64,000 nucleotides of DNA from Hallerella sp964587155 (GCA_964587155.1 CAZPKF010000009.1:1-64000), one strand, 5' to 3'. Shown: positions 34,504 to 44,217, counted from the first letter of the stretch. Numbers and translations: made by a program. The notes: generated by a model from the letters alone, not told the origin.

Positions 34504-37386
34504 ATGGATCAGGATTTGCAACCACAATTTATTTCAAATGCGCCGGGGAATACGATGCAGGCGTTTCTCGAAAAGGAACTGTCGGATTGTGAACATTTTG
34601 TCATCAGTGTTGCCTTTATTTCTCGGAGTGGTTTGGCATCTTTAAAGCAAACGCTGTGGGAACTTGAAAAAAGAAACATTCCGGGGAAGATTCTGACAAC
34701 GGATTATTTGACGTTTACGGAGCCTTCGGCGCTGAAAGCGCTGAGCAAGTACAGAAACGTTGAATTGAAACTTTTCTGCTGCGATAAAAACATCAAAGGG
34801 TTTCATACAAAAGGGTATCTTTTCTTTCGGGAAAAGGTTGTAAGTGTCACGATTGGCAGTTCAAATCTTACCGGAAATGCCCTTGCTATCAACAAAGAAT
34901 GGAATGCGTGTTATTCGGTAGAAGATGATTCGACTCTTTTTCGAAATGTGATGTGCGATTTTGAATCTCTTTGGAACAGCCCGAATGCGCATATGGTTAC
35001 GGAATCCGTTCTCGATGAATACGCACAAATTTATGAGGATCAAAAACGGATTTCCCTTGAGCTTCAACGCCAAAAAATTGCGCTCGAAAAGGCTGCCGCC
35101 ATTTCGGAATCCAAAAACTTAACGATAAATCAGGTTTTGTTGGAACCGAATTCTATGCAGCTAGAATTTGTTCGAAAGCTAAACTTGATTCGCGCTTTGG
35201 GAAAGGACCGCGCTTTGTTGATTTCGGCGACAGGAACTGGAAAAACGTATGCGGCGGCGTTTGCTCTAAGGGACATCAATCCGAAGCGAGCACTGTTTCT
35301 TGTGCACAGGGAACAGGTTTTGCGCAAAGCGATGGAGTCGTTTAAAAATGTGTTCGGTGAAACGAAGACGTTTGGACTTTATTCGGGAACGTCTGATGAA
35401 TCGGACAGGGATTTTGTTTTTGCGACAATGCAAACCATGGCGTTGCATTTGAAAAAATTTTCACCGGAAGAATTTCAAATTATCGTCATTGACGAAGCGC
35501 ACCGGATTGGTGCGGGTAGTTATCAAAAGATGATGCAGTATTTTAAACCGAATTTTTGGTTGGGGATGACGGCGTCTCCGGATCGAAGCGATAAGTTCGA
35601 TGTTTATTCTGCATTTGATCATAACATTGCGCATGAAATTCGCCTGCAAGAAGCGATGCGCTTGAATTTGCTCTGTCCGTTCCATTATTACGGCATTACG
35701 GATGTTTTTGTCGAAGGGGAAGAAAAAGACAAAAAGAATTTTTCCAGATTAGTTTGTGATGAACGCATTGATTTTATCATTGAAAAAGCGAAATATTTTG
35801 ACCATAGCGGAAACCGTGTCCGTGGACTTGCGTTTTGCAGCTCGTTAGAAGAAGCGAATGCGCTTTCCCAAAAGTTCAATGACCGTGGATATAGAACGGT
35901 TGCGCTTTCGGGAAAAGATTCTCAAAATGCGCGAGAGCTTGCGGTTGAACGGTTGGAAAAGACGGGGTCTGATGGCGCTCTGGATTATATTTTTACTGTG
36001 GATATTTTTAACGAAGGCGTTGATATTCCGTGTGTCAATCAAATTTTGATGCTTCGCCCGACAGAATCGCCCATTGTTTTCATTCAACAGTTGGGACGCG
36101 GGCTTCGCAAAGCGGAAGACAAAGAGTTTGTGATGATCCTCGACTTCATCGGTAATTATTCCAACAATTACATGATTCCTATCGCCTTGTCCGGAGATAG
36201 AACGTACAACAAGGACAATATTCGACGTTATGTTAGACAAGGTGTGAACGCTTTGGAAGGTGCGTCGACTATCCATTTTGATGAAATAGCCAGAAGGCGA
36301 ATTTATGAATCCATTGATTCTGCCAATTTCAGCGAAAGAAAGCTCCTTCGGGAATGTTATCGAAATTTGAAGTATAAATTGGGACGGATTCCAAAGTTGA
36401 TGGATTATGAAGATTATGGAGAAATTGACGTTCTGCGCATTTTTGAAAATGCAGCCTACGGCTCGTATCATGCCTTTTTGCGGAAAGAAGAAAAAGAAGA
36501 TTATCCGATCCGGTTTAACGTGCTGGAAGAAAAATATTTGCAATATGTCTCTGCAAAATTTGCGAATGGGAAAAGACTGCACGAACTGTTGGTATTAAAA
36601 AATCTTCTGGATGGAGACGGTCTTTGTGTAATGGGGAAAACGTTTTCTTCCTTGTTGAAAATGGGAATTTCTTTAGGGGAAACAACGCGTAAAAATGTGG
36701 AAAACATTTTGACAGGATGTTTTGCTTCGGGAGTGAACAAAGATATGTACGCGGAAATTCAGTTGATAGAATCCGATGGGAATGATTTTTCCATTGCTTC
36801 GAAATTCCGGAAGTTGTTGGATAATGTTGAATTTCGCAATCAGATGGAAGAAGTCGTTGAATTTGGTCTTTTCCGAAATAAAAAATATTACAACAAAAGA
36901 TACAAAGGGACTTCGTTTTGTCTTTATGAAAAATACACTTACGAAGATGTATGCCGATTGCTGGATTGGGAAAAAAGCGAAGTTGCGTTAAATATCGGCG
37001 GCTATAAGTACGATAAAAAGACGCACACTTATCCGGTGTTTATCAATTACAAGAAAGAAGAAGACATCAGTGCAACTGTGCGATACGAAGATCGTTTTTT
37101 AGACGAAAGGACTTTGATTGCCATTTCTAAATCGGGCAGGACATCGCAATCGGAAGATGTTCAAACCGCAATACATGCGGATTCTCAAGGAGTTCAAATG
37201 GATTTGTTTGTACGGAAAAATAAAGACGATCGTACTTCTAAGGAGTTTTACTACTTGGGTCGTTTGCATGCTACAGGTGAAAAAAAGGATTTTCTCATGC
37301 CGAATACAAATAAAACGGCAGTGGAGATTACATACAAATTAGAAACTCCGGTTCGCCGGGACATTTACGAATATTTGGTGGGATAA
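34504..37386 (+). CDS. PLD-like nuclease / superfamily 2 helicase / DUF3427 protein
   Basis: It is 960 aa from ATG 34504; an in-frame ATG at 34453 would add 17 residues, and neither start has an ideal ribosome site. Residues 20-190 resemble a phospholipase-D-fold nuclease (His101 and Lys103 in GFHTKGY, and GSSNLTG). Residues 215-560 are the helicase core: Walker A SATGTGKT (241-248), DEAH box VIDEAHRIG (330-333) and QQLGRGLRKA as motif VI. The C-terminal 250 residues match DUF3427 by eye (GTSFCLYEKYTYEDVCRLL, and GRLHATGEKK). This domain trio recurs in proteins of DNA repair or defence type. It is followed immediately by a NUDIX hydrolase gene. Confidence 0.85.
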   Translation: MDQDLQPQFISNAPGNTMQAFLEKELSDCEHFVISVAFISRSGLASLKQTLWELEKRNIPGKILTTDYLTFTEPSALKALSKYRNVELKLFCCDKNIKGFHTKGYLFFREKVVSVTIGSSNLTGNALAINKEWNACYSVEDDSTLFRNVMCDFESLWNSPNAHMVTESVLDEYAQIYEDQKRISLELQRQKIALEKAAAISESKNLTINQVLLEPNSMQLEFVRKLNLIRALGKDRALLISATGTGKTYAAAFALRDINPKRALFLVHREQVLRKAMESFKNVFGETKTFGLYSGTSDESDRDFVFATMQTMALHLKKFSPEEFQIIVIDEAHRIGAGSYQKMMQYFKPNFWLGMTASPDRSDKFDVYSAFDHNIAHEIRLQEAMRLNLLCPFHYYGITDVFVEGEEKDKKNFSRLVCDERIDFIIEKAKYFDHSGNRVRGLAFCSSLEEANALSQKFNDRGYRTVALSGKDSQNARELAVERLEKTGSDGALDYIFTVDIFNEGVDIPCVNQILMLRPTESPIVFIQQLGRGLRKAEDKEFVMILDFIGNYSNNYMIPIALSGDRTYNKDNIRRYVRQGVNALEGASTIHFDEIARRRIYESIDSANFSERKLLRECYRNLKYKLGRIPKLMDYEDYGEIDVLRIFENAAYGSYHAFLRKEEKEDYPIRFNVLEEKYLQYVSAKFANGKRLHELLVLKNLLDGDGLCVMGKTFSSLLKMGISLGETTRKNVENILTGCFASGVNKDMYAEIQLIESDGNDFSIASKFRKLLDNVEFRNQMEEVVEFGLFRNKKYYNKRYKGTSFCLYEKYTYEDVCRLLDWEKSEVALNIGGYKYDKKTHTYPVFINYKKEEDISATVRYEDRFLDERTLIAISKSGRTSQSEDVQTAIHADSQGVQMDLFVRKNKDDRTSKEFYYLGRLHATGEKKDFLMPNTNKTAVEITYKLETPVRRDIYEYLVG

Positions 37387-37784
37387 TGAAACGGATAGAA
37401 GTGGTTGCGGGAATCATTCAGAACGGCGAAAAACTGTTCGCGACTCAGCGCGGTTACGGAGAATTCAAAGATGGGTGGGAATTTCCAGGAGGAAAAATAG
37501 AAACCGGAGAAACTCCGCAAAAAGCTCTTTCCCGCGAATTAAAAGAAGAATTAGCCGTTGATGTTTCTGTTGGGAAATTTCTGTGTACTGTTGATTTTGA
37601 TTATCCTGCCTTTCATTTGACTATGCATTGCTTTTATTGTTCGATTGTTAGAGGTGAACTGACCCTTTTGGAACACGAATCGGCCAAATGGCTTGATGTT
37701 TCTGAATTGCGGACAGTGAAATGGCTGCCTGCGGATGTTGAAGTGGTGAATGCGTTAGAACGGGAATTTGCAATTCGGAAGTAG
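37386..37784 (+). CDS. NUDIX (deoxy)nucleoside triphosphate pyrophosphohydrolase
   Basis: A 132-aa MutT/NudG-like enzyme. The NUDIX box is complete: GGKIETGETPQKALSREL, continuing into KEELAV. It starts VVAGIIQNGEKLFATQRGYG, as expected for enzymes that hydrolyse oxidised or methylated nucleotides. Its start overlaps the helicase stop by 1 nt (TAATG), so the two are one operon. It could clean nucleotide pools or work with the helicase; the sequence cannot decide. Confidence 0.9.
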   Translation: MKRIEVVAGIIQNGEKLFATQRGYGEFKDGWEFPGGKIETGETPQKALSRELKEELAVDVSVGKFLCTVDFDYPAFHLTMHCFYCSIVRGELTLLEHESAKWLDVSELRTVKWLPADVEVVNALEREFAIRK

Positions 37785-37810
37785 AATCGTGAAATGGAAA
37801 TTTGTGGACA

Positions 37811-37840
37811 AAAAAGAGGCTCCACGGAAAAGGTGAAGCC
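37811..37840 (-). terminator. Terminator of the carBA operon
   Basis: On the reverse strand GGCTTCAC pairs with GTGGAGCC (one mismatch) over a 7-nt loop and is followed by TCTTTTTT. Confidence 0.6.
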
Positions 37841-37890
37841 GCTTTCGCAAAAAGGAAACTTTGCGTGATGTTAAAGGTGGAGGAGCGCGT

Positions 37891-39048
37891 TTAACGGTGA
37901 TATTTTTCCACGAGTTTTCGGCAGTCTTCAAAGAAAGGGCTTGAATCATGCGGTCCGGGAGCGGCTTCGGGATGGAACTGGACGGCTATCATCGGGACTT
38001 TTTTGGAACGGAAACCTTCAACCGAATGATCGTTCAGATTGATGTGGGTGATTTCTAATTGTGAAGGGTCGATGGAATCTTCGAGGACGGCGAAGTTGTG
38101 GTTTTGCGACGTCACCATAACGCGTCCTGAATCTAAAAATTGTACGGGATGGTTTCCACCGTGATGTCCAAATTTGAGTCTGCCTGTTTTTGCTCCACAG
38201 GCAAGGCCTAGAATTTGATGTCCCAAACAAATGCCCATGACGGGGAGCTTTCCTAAAAATTTTTTTGCGTTTTCCACGGCATCTTTGACTCCGGCGGGAT
38301 CACCTGGACCGTTCGAAAAGAAAACGCCATCTGGCTGCAGGGATAGAACTTCTTCGGCGGGCGTGTAGGCGGGGACGACTGTTACGCGGAATCCCTGAAG
38401 TCTCAGATTGCGGAGAATGTTTCGTTTGATGCCAAAATCATAAGCGACAAGATGGAATTTCTCGTCGGGTATTGTTTGGGGCATTCCGAATCCTCGCACC
38501 ATTTCGTCTAGAACGGAATACTTTTCTTTGCAAGTTACGGTTTTGACCATGTCAATGCCGTCTAATCCAGGCCAAGATATTGCCTTTTGAACGCCCTCTT
38601 CTGGAGAAAAGTTCCCCGATGTACAAATGAAACCTTTGACGGTCCCTTTTTCGCGGAGAAGAAGGGTCAGCGCCCGAGTGTCGATTCCAGCTAAAGCGGG
38701 TATGCCGTAGCGGATGAGTGCCTGGGAAAGGCTTTCTTCTGAACGCCAATTAGAATCGGGATTGATTTGTTGAATGAGCAAACCGCCCGCTTGGAATTTT
38801 TCGCTTTCCATATCCTCTGCGTTTACGCCGGCGTTTCCAATTTCTGTTTCGGTCAAAACGACAAATTGCCCAGCATAAGAAGGATCGGAAAGGATTTCTT
38901 CGTATCCAGAAAGGGACGTGTTGAATACGACTTCGCCAAAACTGTCGACGGGAGCGCCTACGGAATATCCGTAAAAAATGCTGCCGTCAGATAAAGCGAG
39001 GAATGCTTTGCGTTCGCGTTGGGATTTCCATTTTTCTTGTAATGTCAT
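37891..39048 (-). CDS. carA: Carbamoyl-phosphate synthase small (glutaminase) chain
   Basis: Hydrolyses glutamine to supply ammonia to CarB for carbamoyl phosphate, the precursor of arginine and pyrimidines. It is 385 aa. The class I amidotransferase triad is visible: the cysteine in MGICLGHQILGLA, and the histidine and glutamate in AVQFHPEAAPGPHDS. The N-terminal half has FNTSLSGYEEILSDPSYAGQ. It lies 12 nt after carB, i.e. it is the second gene, the reverse of the usual carAB order. The ribosome site is GGAAATCAG. Confidence 0.95.
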   Translation of the reverse strand: MTLQEKWKSQRERKAFLALSDGSIFYGYSVGAPVDSFGEVVFNTSLSGYEEILSDPSYAGQFVVLTETEIGNAGVNAEDMESEKFQAGGLLIQQINPDSNWRSEESLSQALIRYGIPALAGIDTRALTLLLREKGTVKGFICTSGNFSPEEGVQKAISWPGLDGIDMVKTVTCKEKYSVLDEMVRGFGMPQTIPDEKFHLVAYDFGIKRNILRNLRLQGFRVTVVPAYTPAEEVLSLQPDGVFFSNGPGDPAGVKDAVENAKKFLGKLPVMGICLGHQILGLACGAKTGRLKFGHHGGNHPVQFLDSGRVMVTSQNHNFAVLEDSIDPSQLEITHINLNDHSVEGFRSKKVPMIAVQFHPEAAPGPHDSSPFFEDCRKLVEKYHR

Positions 39049-39060
39049 TTTCTGATTTCC

Positions 39061-42000
39061 TTATACATTCACTTTGGGAGCGTGGCGTTGATATTCTTGA
39101 ATGGAACATACTTCAACGCCAAATTTGCCGTCACCGGATTCGCCCTTCATATCTTCTAAGCCTTCTATGGTGGCTTCTAGCGCATCGATGGTCGTGGTGA
39201 TGGGAATGCCGCGGAGAATGCATGTAGAACGGATTTTGGCTTCGTCTTTGGCGGCTTTGGCGCCTGGAGTAGGCGTGTTGACAATCCACGCCAAGTCTTT
39301 TTCGTCTATTAAATCAAGAACGTTTGGACGGCCCTCTGAAATGCGGAAAACACCATGAGTTTTGATGCCGTGATTGCGGAGGATGGTGCTGGTTCCGCGG
39401 GTAGAATAAATTTCAAAGCCGAGCTTCACAAGTCTCTTGGCGAATGGGACTACGGATTCTTGGTCAGAATCTTTGACGCTGAGGAAAATGTTCCCTTGCA
39501 TCGGAACGTAATTTCCGGCGCCGACCTGACTTTTGATGTAAGCCATTGAATGCCTAAAATCAAGCCCCATTACCTCTCCTGTTGATTTCATTTCTGGAGA
39601 AAGAATTACATCGACTCCGGGAAATCTGGCGAAGGGGAAAACGGCTTCTTTCACGGCGAAATATTTTGGCGTGAACAGATGCGTGTATCCCAAATCTTTG
39701 AGTTTTTTCCCCGCCATGACTAGAGATGCCAATTTGGCAAAAGGAATGCCTGTCGCCTTGGATACGAATGGAACGGTTCTGCTTGCCCGCGGATTGACTT
39801 CGATGACGTAAATTTCGTCTCCGTGGACGGCGAATTGAACGTTCATCAATCCGACGACATGAAGTTCTTTGGCAAATTCAATGGCCAATTTGCGCAAACG
39901 GTTTTGGATTTCTTGCGAAAATGTCGGAGGGGGAATTGTACAGGCGGAGTCTCCGGAGTGGATTCCCGCAAGTTCAATGTGTTCCATGATTCCGCATATT
40001 TCAGCCGTTTCTCCGTCGGAAATGCAGTCGACGTCGCATTCTGTCGCCTGTTCCAAAAAATGGTCAATAAGAATTGGCCGGTCTGGAGAAACTTCTAAAG
40101 CTTCTTCGTCCATGTATTTCCGAAGTCCTGCTTCGTCATGGACGATGCACATAGCGCGTCCACCGAGGACAAAACTCGGACGTGCCAAAACAGGAAATCC
40201 GATTTTGTGTGCGATCGCAATAGCGTCTTCTGCCGTTTGTGCCATGCCGGACGGCGGTTGCAAAACGTGGAGCTTGTTGACGATTTCTCCAAAAAGTTTT
40301 CTGTCTTCTGCGGCATCGATCATTGCCGGGGATGTTCCGATGATGTGGACTCCGTTTGCTTCGAGTTCATTTGCCAGGTTTAACGGAGTCTGTCCGCCGA
40401 ATTGAACGATGGCGCCGTCGCATTTTTCGTGGCGGTAAACATTCAAGACATCCTCAAGAGTCAGCGGTTCGAAATAAAGTTTGTCAGAAGTATCGTAGTC
40501 TGTGGAAACGGTTTCTGGGTTGGAGTTCACCATGACGGTTTCAAATCCGGCTTTGCGCAAAGCGAAAGAGGCGTGGACGCAGCAATAGTCGAATTCGATT
40601 CCCTGACCGATACGGTTCGGACCACCGCCCAAAATCATGATTTTCTTTTTGCCTGTTGGAGATTCTCCGGGGCGGTTTCCTGTGCCGTCGCCGAGCTGTC
40701 CCAAAGTCGGGTTGACGATGCGGTTGTCGCGATGACGATAAGTGGAATAGAGGTAGGGGGTGTAAGATTGGAATTCTGCAGCGCAAGTGTCCACTTGGGC
40801 AAAACTGGGGAAAACGCCCGCTTTTTCGCGGGCCGTGCGGACTTCTAATTCGTGAGAATGAAGGATCCAAGCGATTTGCCTGTCAGAAAATCCCAATTCT
40901 TTTGCTTGGAGAAATAATGCGGGATCTTTCGAAAGGTTGTCGAGCGTTTTCGCTGAACGGATTTCATCTTCGAAAAGGGAAAGTTCTTGAAGTTCGCGAA
41001 GGAACCATTTGTCGATTTTGCAGAGATTGTGAACTTTTTCGATAGTCCAACCTCGGCGAAAAGCGGCGCGAATGTAAAATATGCGTTCTGACGAAGGTCT
41101 TGAAATTTCTGCGGCGAGAGCTTCGTTGTTCGCTTGCTCGTAATGGAAATCTTTGCCATCGGCTCCGTAGCCGGCGCGTCCTGTTTCCAAAGAGCGCATC
41201 GCTTTTTGAAAAGATTGTTTAAAGGTTCGGCCTATCGCCATGACTTCGCCAACGGATTTCATCTGGGTTCCGAGAGTCGTATCTGCGCCATTAAATTTTT
41301 CAAAGGCAAAACGGGGAACTTTCGTAACAATGTAATCTATCGAAGGTTCAAAGCAGGCCGGAGTCACCTGGGTGATGTCGTTTTGAATTTCGTCGAGAGT
41401 GTATCCTACAGCCAGTTTGGCGGCGAATTTTGCAATGGGGAATCCCGTTGCTTTGGAGGCTAGCGCCGAAGAGCGGGAAACGCGGGGGTTCATTTCAATG
41501 ACGACGATTCTTCCGTTTTTCGGATTCAGTGCAAATTGGACGTTGGAACCTCCGGTGTCGATGCCGATTTCCCGCATGACGGCAATGGATGCGTCGCGAA
41601 GTTTTTGATATTCGCGATCGGTGAGGGTTATCGCAGGGGCAACGGTGATGGAGTCTCCGGTGTGGACGCCCATCGGATCTAGATTTTCGATGGAACAGAC
41701 AATGACGCAATTGTCTTTGTTGTCCCGCATGACTTCGAGTTCAAATTCTTTCCAACCTTCAATGGACTCTTCGATGAGGACTTCGGAAGTGGGGCTGTAA
41801 TACAACCCGCGTTGGACGATGGTTTTGAACTCTTCTTCGTTATGGGCGATGCCGCCGCCGGTTCCGCCCAATGTAAATCCCGGACGGATGACAACGGGCC
41901 AACAGTCCAGTTCGTTTCGAGCGGAAATGGCTTGTTCCAAAGTATTTGCAGAAACGCTTCGCGGCATATCCAATCCGATTCGTTCCATCGCTTCTTTGAA

Positions 42001-42393
42001 AAGTTCCCGGTCTTCCGCTTTGTTGATGACGTCGGGTTTTGCGCCGATCATTTCAACATTGTAGCGGGACAGGACTCCTTTTTTATGGAGTTTCATCGCT
42101 AGGTTCAGAGCTGTTTGTCCGCCGAGTGTCGGCAGTAAAGCGTCGGGTCGCTCGCGCCGGATGATTTCGGTAAGGGCTTGAGCCGTTAAAGGTTCGATAT
42201 AGGTGCGGTCTGCAAAATCGGGATCCGTCATAATCGTCGCCGGATTCGAATTGACCAAGACGACTTCGTAACCTTCCGCTTTGAGAGATTTGCACGCCTG
42301 AACTCCGGAATAATCGAATTCACATGCTTGCCCGATGATGATGGGCCCGGAACCGATAAGCATGATTTTTTTGAGATCTTCGCGTTTTGGCAT
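39061..42393 (-). CDS. carB: Carbamoyl-phosphate synthase large chain
   Basis: Two-step ATP-dependent synthetase of 1110 aa. Each half has an ATP-grasp domain; the first begins IMLIGSGPIIIGQACEFDY and the second IMILGGGPNRIGQGIEFDY. The C-terminus contains the MGS-like allosteric domain (DLAWIVNTPTPGAKAA). I chose the ATG at 42393 (MPKREDLKK), with AAGG just upstream. The open frame extends another 75 codons upstream, but that part is a non-coding leader rich in T and contains hairpins. Confidence 0.95.
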   Translation of the reverse strand: MPKREDLKKIMLIGSGPIIIGQACEFDYSGVQACKSLKAEGYEVVLVNSNPATIMTDPDFADRTYIEPLTAQALTEIIRRERPDALLPTLGGQTALNLAMKLHKKGVLSRYNVEMIGAKPDVINKAEDRELFKEAMERIGLDMPRSVSANTLEQAISARNELDCWPVVIRPGFTLGGTGGGIAHNEEEFKTIVQRGLYYSPTSEVLIEESIEGWKEFELEVMRDNKDNCVIVCSIENLDPMGVHTGDSITVAPAITLTDREYQKLRDASIAVMREIGIDTGGSNVQFALNPKNGRIVVIEMNPRVSRSSALASKATGFPIAKFAAKLAVGYTLDEIQNDITQVTPACFEPSIDYIVTKVPRFAFEKFNGADTTLGTQMKSVGEVMAIGRTFKQSFQKAMRSLETGRAGYGADGKDFHYEQANNEALAAEISRPSSERIFYIRAAFRRGWTIEKVHNLCKIDKWFLRELQELSLFEDEIRSAKTLDNLSKDPALFLQAKELGFSDRQIAWILHSHELEVRTAREKAGVFPSFAQVDTCAAEFQSYTPYLYSTYRHRDNRIVNPTLGQLGDGTGNRPGESPTGKKKIMILGGGPNRIGQGIEFDYCCVHASFALRKAGFETVMVNSNPETVSTDYDTSDKLYFEPLTLEDVLNVYRHEKCDGAIVQFGGQTPLNLANELEANGVHIIGTSPAMIDAAEDRKLFGEIVNKLHVLQPPSGMAQTAEDAIAIAHKIGFPVLARPSFVLGGRAMCIVHDEAGLRKYMDEEALEVSPDRPILIDHFLEQATECDVDCISDGETAEICGIMEHIELAGIHSGDSACTIPPPTFSQEIQNRLRKLAIEFAKELHVVGLMNVQFAVHGDEIYVIEVNPRASRTVPFVSKATGIPFAKLASLVMAGKKLKDLGYTHLFTPKYFAVKEAVFPFARFPGVDVILSPEMKSTGEVMGLDFRHSMAYIKSQVGAGNYVPMQGNIFLSVKDSDQESVVPFAKRLVKLGFEIYSTRGTSTILRNHGIKTHGVFRISEGRPNVLDLIDEKDLAWIVNTPTPGAKAAKDEAKIRSTCILRGIPITTTIDALEATIEGLEDMKGESGDGKFGVEVCSIQEYQRHAPKVNV

Positions 42394-42741
42394 AATACCT
42401 TCGATTGAGCTGAATCGAAAAAAGTTTAGCAATTTGTCTTCCCGGAAAACAGGGAAAATTTTATCTTTTTTGAGCCAGGAAAAAGGACTCAAAATGTCCT
42501 GATGGAAACTGTTCTCTCTAGAAAAAAAATTACAGGGAAAACGTACAAATTTGTTGTGTGCTAACACAAAAATGTTGAATGCGTAAAGTTCTTTTTTTGC
42601 GGTAAATCGTGGATTCAAAAAGAAATTGTTAAATGCCGGTTTGTTTTTTGATGCTTGAATTTGGCGTATTTCACGCCTTCTCTGGACTGCAGATTTCCTT
42701 ATGCATGCACTTTTGTGTTTTTGAAATGTTAAATTGTAAAT
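42394..42741. promoter_or_regulatory. Divergent control region of carBA and the GGDEF-like gene
   Basis: Read on the carB strand, this region holds several inverted repeats. A hairpin AGGAC/GTCCT (42500-42484) is followed by TTTTT and resembles an attenuator; a competing stem TTTTGAG/CTCAAAA spans 42470-42495. A TTCCC/GGGAA stem lies at 42456-42439. A 6-bp hairpin TCGATT/AATCGA (42418-42401) ends right before the carB ribosome site AAGG. At 42554-42569 TTGTGT and ACACAA are separated by GCTA, a CRP/FNR-like 16-bp inverted repeat. A GGCGT/ACGCC hairpin lies at 42663-42677. All are readings of symmetry only. Confidence 0.4.
42730..42741 (+). promoter_or_regulatory. -10-like hexamer directly before the GGDEF-like gene
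   Basis: TAAATT lies 6 nt before the ATG, with no ribosome-binding site. Compare ispF and rpe. Confidence 0.35.
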
Positions 42742-44082
42742 ATGAATTTGAAGTTTTATCTCTTTTGGCTGCTATCTTACCTTGTTGGCGTTTTGTTCCT
42801 TTACTTGGTGCCGGATGAATCCCTTTCCACATCTTTCCGCTATCTTTTCTTGGGTGCGTGGGGTGCTGCACTTGGTGCGCTTTTCAACGTCTTGCAGAAT
42901 CGGCAAATGGAGCGGCGATGGAATGACGATGCGGAAAACATGTTGTCCCGCAAACAACCCGAAACGCAATTCATTCCTATTGTCGGCGGAGTGGAACAGC
43001 TTCCTGAAAATGCGCCGGAAGCGTTGGGAGAAGATGGAACGGCGCCCTTGTGCAATGTGGTGGAACGGCGTGTGCAACCGGAATTTCCCAATTCGGACTG
43101 GCTTGATTTTTGCCATGAACTTTTGCGTAATCGCCCGTTCCCGGAAATTGTTCGCAGTTTGAACGATTTGCTGCCAAAAATCTTCAAAGGCGCATCGGGT
43201 GTCCTTTATATGTATAGTAGCAATCAATCCGAGTTGCATCAGATTTTTGCGTTTGGAGAAAATGTTGTCAGTGATCCTGTTATTGCTCCGGCGGAGTGCG
43301 CCAGTTTTGACAGCGCAAAAATTGTTGTAGCGGATTATTCGGATCCGCAGCATGTAAATGGATGTACTCATTTGCATCATCGGCCGCAGGGATATTCTTT
43401 TTGCGCGCCTGTCGAAGGACTGGAAGAACACTTTGGCATTTTGACGCTCCAAGTGGATGCACTCCCTGAAGGAGATTCTGTGGAATCTTGGAAAACGAAG
43501 CTTTCGGCTGTTGCCACGGCTTTTGGACTTTTTGTAGCCAATCAAAATTTGCAAAACCGTTTTAAAACGCAGAGTTTGCGTGACCAGCTCACCGGCCTTG
43601 TCAATAGACGTTATATGGAAGAAGCTTTGGTGCGCGCCGTCAGTGAAGCACGTCGCCATGGAACACCTATCGGCATCATTATGCTGTATCCGGACAATTT
43701 GGAAGAAATGAAAGATGAACACGGCTCCCATGTTGCGGAACAGATGCTTTGGGAACTTGCGCAAAGGCTCCCACGTTATATTCGGACGGAAGATATTCCT
43801 TGCCGTTATGCGGAAGATACGCTTTGTGTGCTGCTCCCGGGCGCAGACAGAGTTCGTACGGAACAGCGCGCTGAAAAGATTCGCCATGAAATTGAAAATT
43901 TGCAAGTGGCTTATGGAAAATTGATTTTGAAAACGACACTCAGCTTGGGCGTTGCCACTTATCCAGAAAATGCAAAAGACGCAAAAGATCTGGTGACCAA
44001 AGCAGAACAGACGTTGCGGCAAGCCGAAGCGTTGGGCGGGAATCGAGTTTGCTTGGCTCAGGCGGCATCAAATAATCAGTAA
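42742..44082 (+). CDS. Membrane protein with GAF-like and degenerate GGDEF domains
   Basis: It is 446 aa. Residues 1-50 contain two transmembrane helices; residues 120-270 look like a GAF-type sensory domain; residues 275-440 have the diguanylate cyclase fold (LRDQLTGLVNRRYMEEAL, and LSLGVATYPENA). The signature GGDEF is replaced by AEDTL (residues 357-361, within RYAEDTLCVLLPG), and the first metal-binding aspartate is a tyrosine (IIMLYPDNLEEM). It is therefore probably unable to make cyclic di-GMP and may instead sense or bind a partner. It has its own terminator. Confidence 0.85.
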   Translation: MNLKFYLFWLLSYLVGVLFLYLVPDESLSTSFRYLFLGAWGAALGALFNVLQNRQMERRWNDDAENMLSRKQPETQFIPIVGGVEQLPENAPEALGEDGTAPLCNVVERRVQPEFPNSDWLDFCHELLRNRPFPEIVRSLNDLLPKIFKGASGVLYMYSSNQSELHQIFAFGENVVSDPVIAPAECASFDSAKIVVADYSDPQHVNGCTHLHHRPQGYSFCAPVEGLEEHFGILTLQVDALPEGDSVESWKTKLSAVATAFGLFVANQNLQNRFKTQSLRDQLTGLVNRRYMEEALVRAVSEARRHGTPIGIIMLYPDNLEEMKDEHGSHVAEQMLWELAQRLPRYIRTEDIPCRYAEDTLCVLLPGADRVRTEQRAEKIRHEIENLQVAYGKLILKTTLSLGVATYPENAKDAKDLVTKAEQTLRQAEALGGNRVCLAQAASNNQ

Positions 44083-44110
44083 AATCGGTTAATTTGTAAA
44101 GAATCGAAAG

Positions 44111-44140
44111 CGGTTTCTGAAAACGGGAACCGTTTTTTTT
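44111..44140 (+). terminator. Terminator after the GGDEF-like gene
   Basis: CGGTTTC pairs with GGAACCG (one wobble) and is followed by eight T residues. Confidence 0.85.
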
Positions 44141-44187
44141 GTTTGGTGTTATCAAAAAAAACGATAACTAAATATCAAAAAACAGTA

Positions 44188-44217
44188 TTGGACAAAGCGG
44201 ATTTGAGGTTCTACATT
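44188..44217 (+). promoter_or_regulatory. Promoter of metY
   Basis: TTGGAC (44188-44193) and TACATT (44212-44217) with an 18-nt spacer. The predicted transcript would start near 44224 and have a leader of about 150 nt. Confidence 0.5.
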
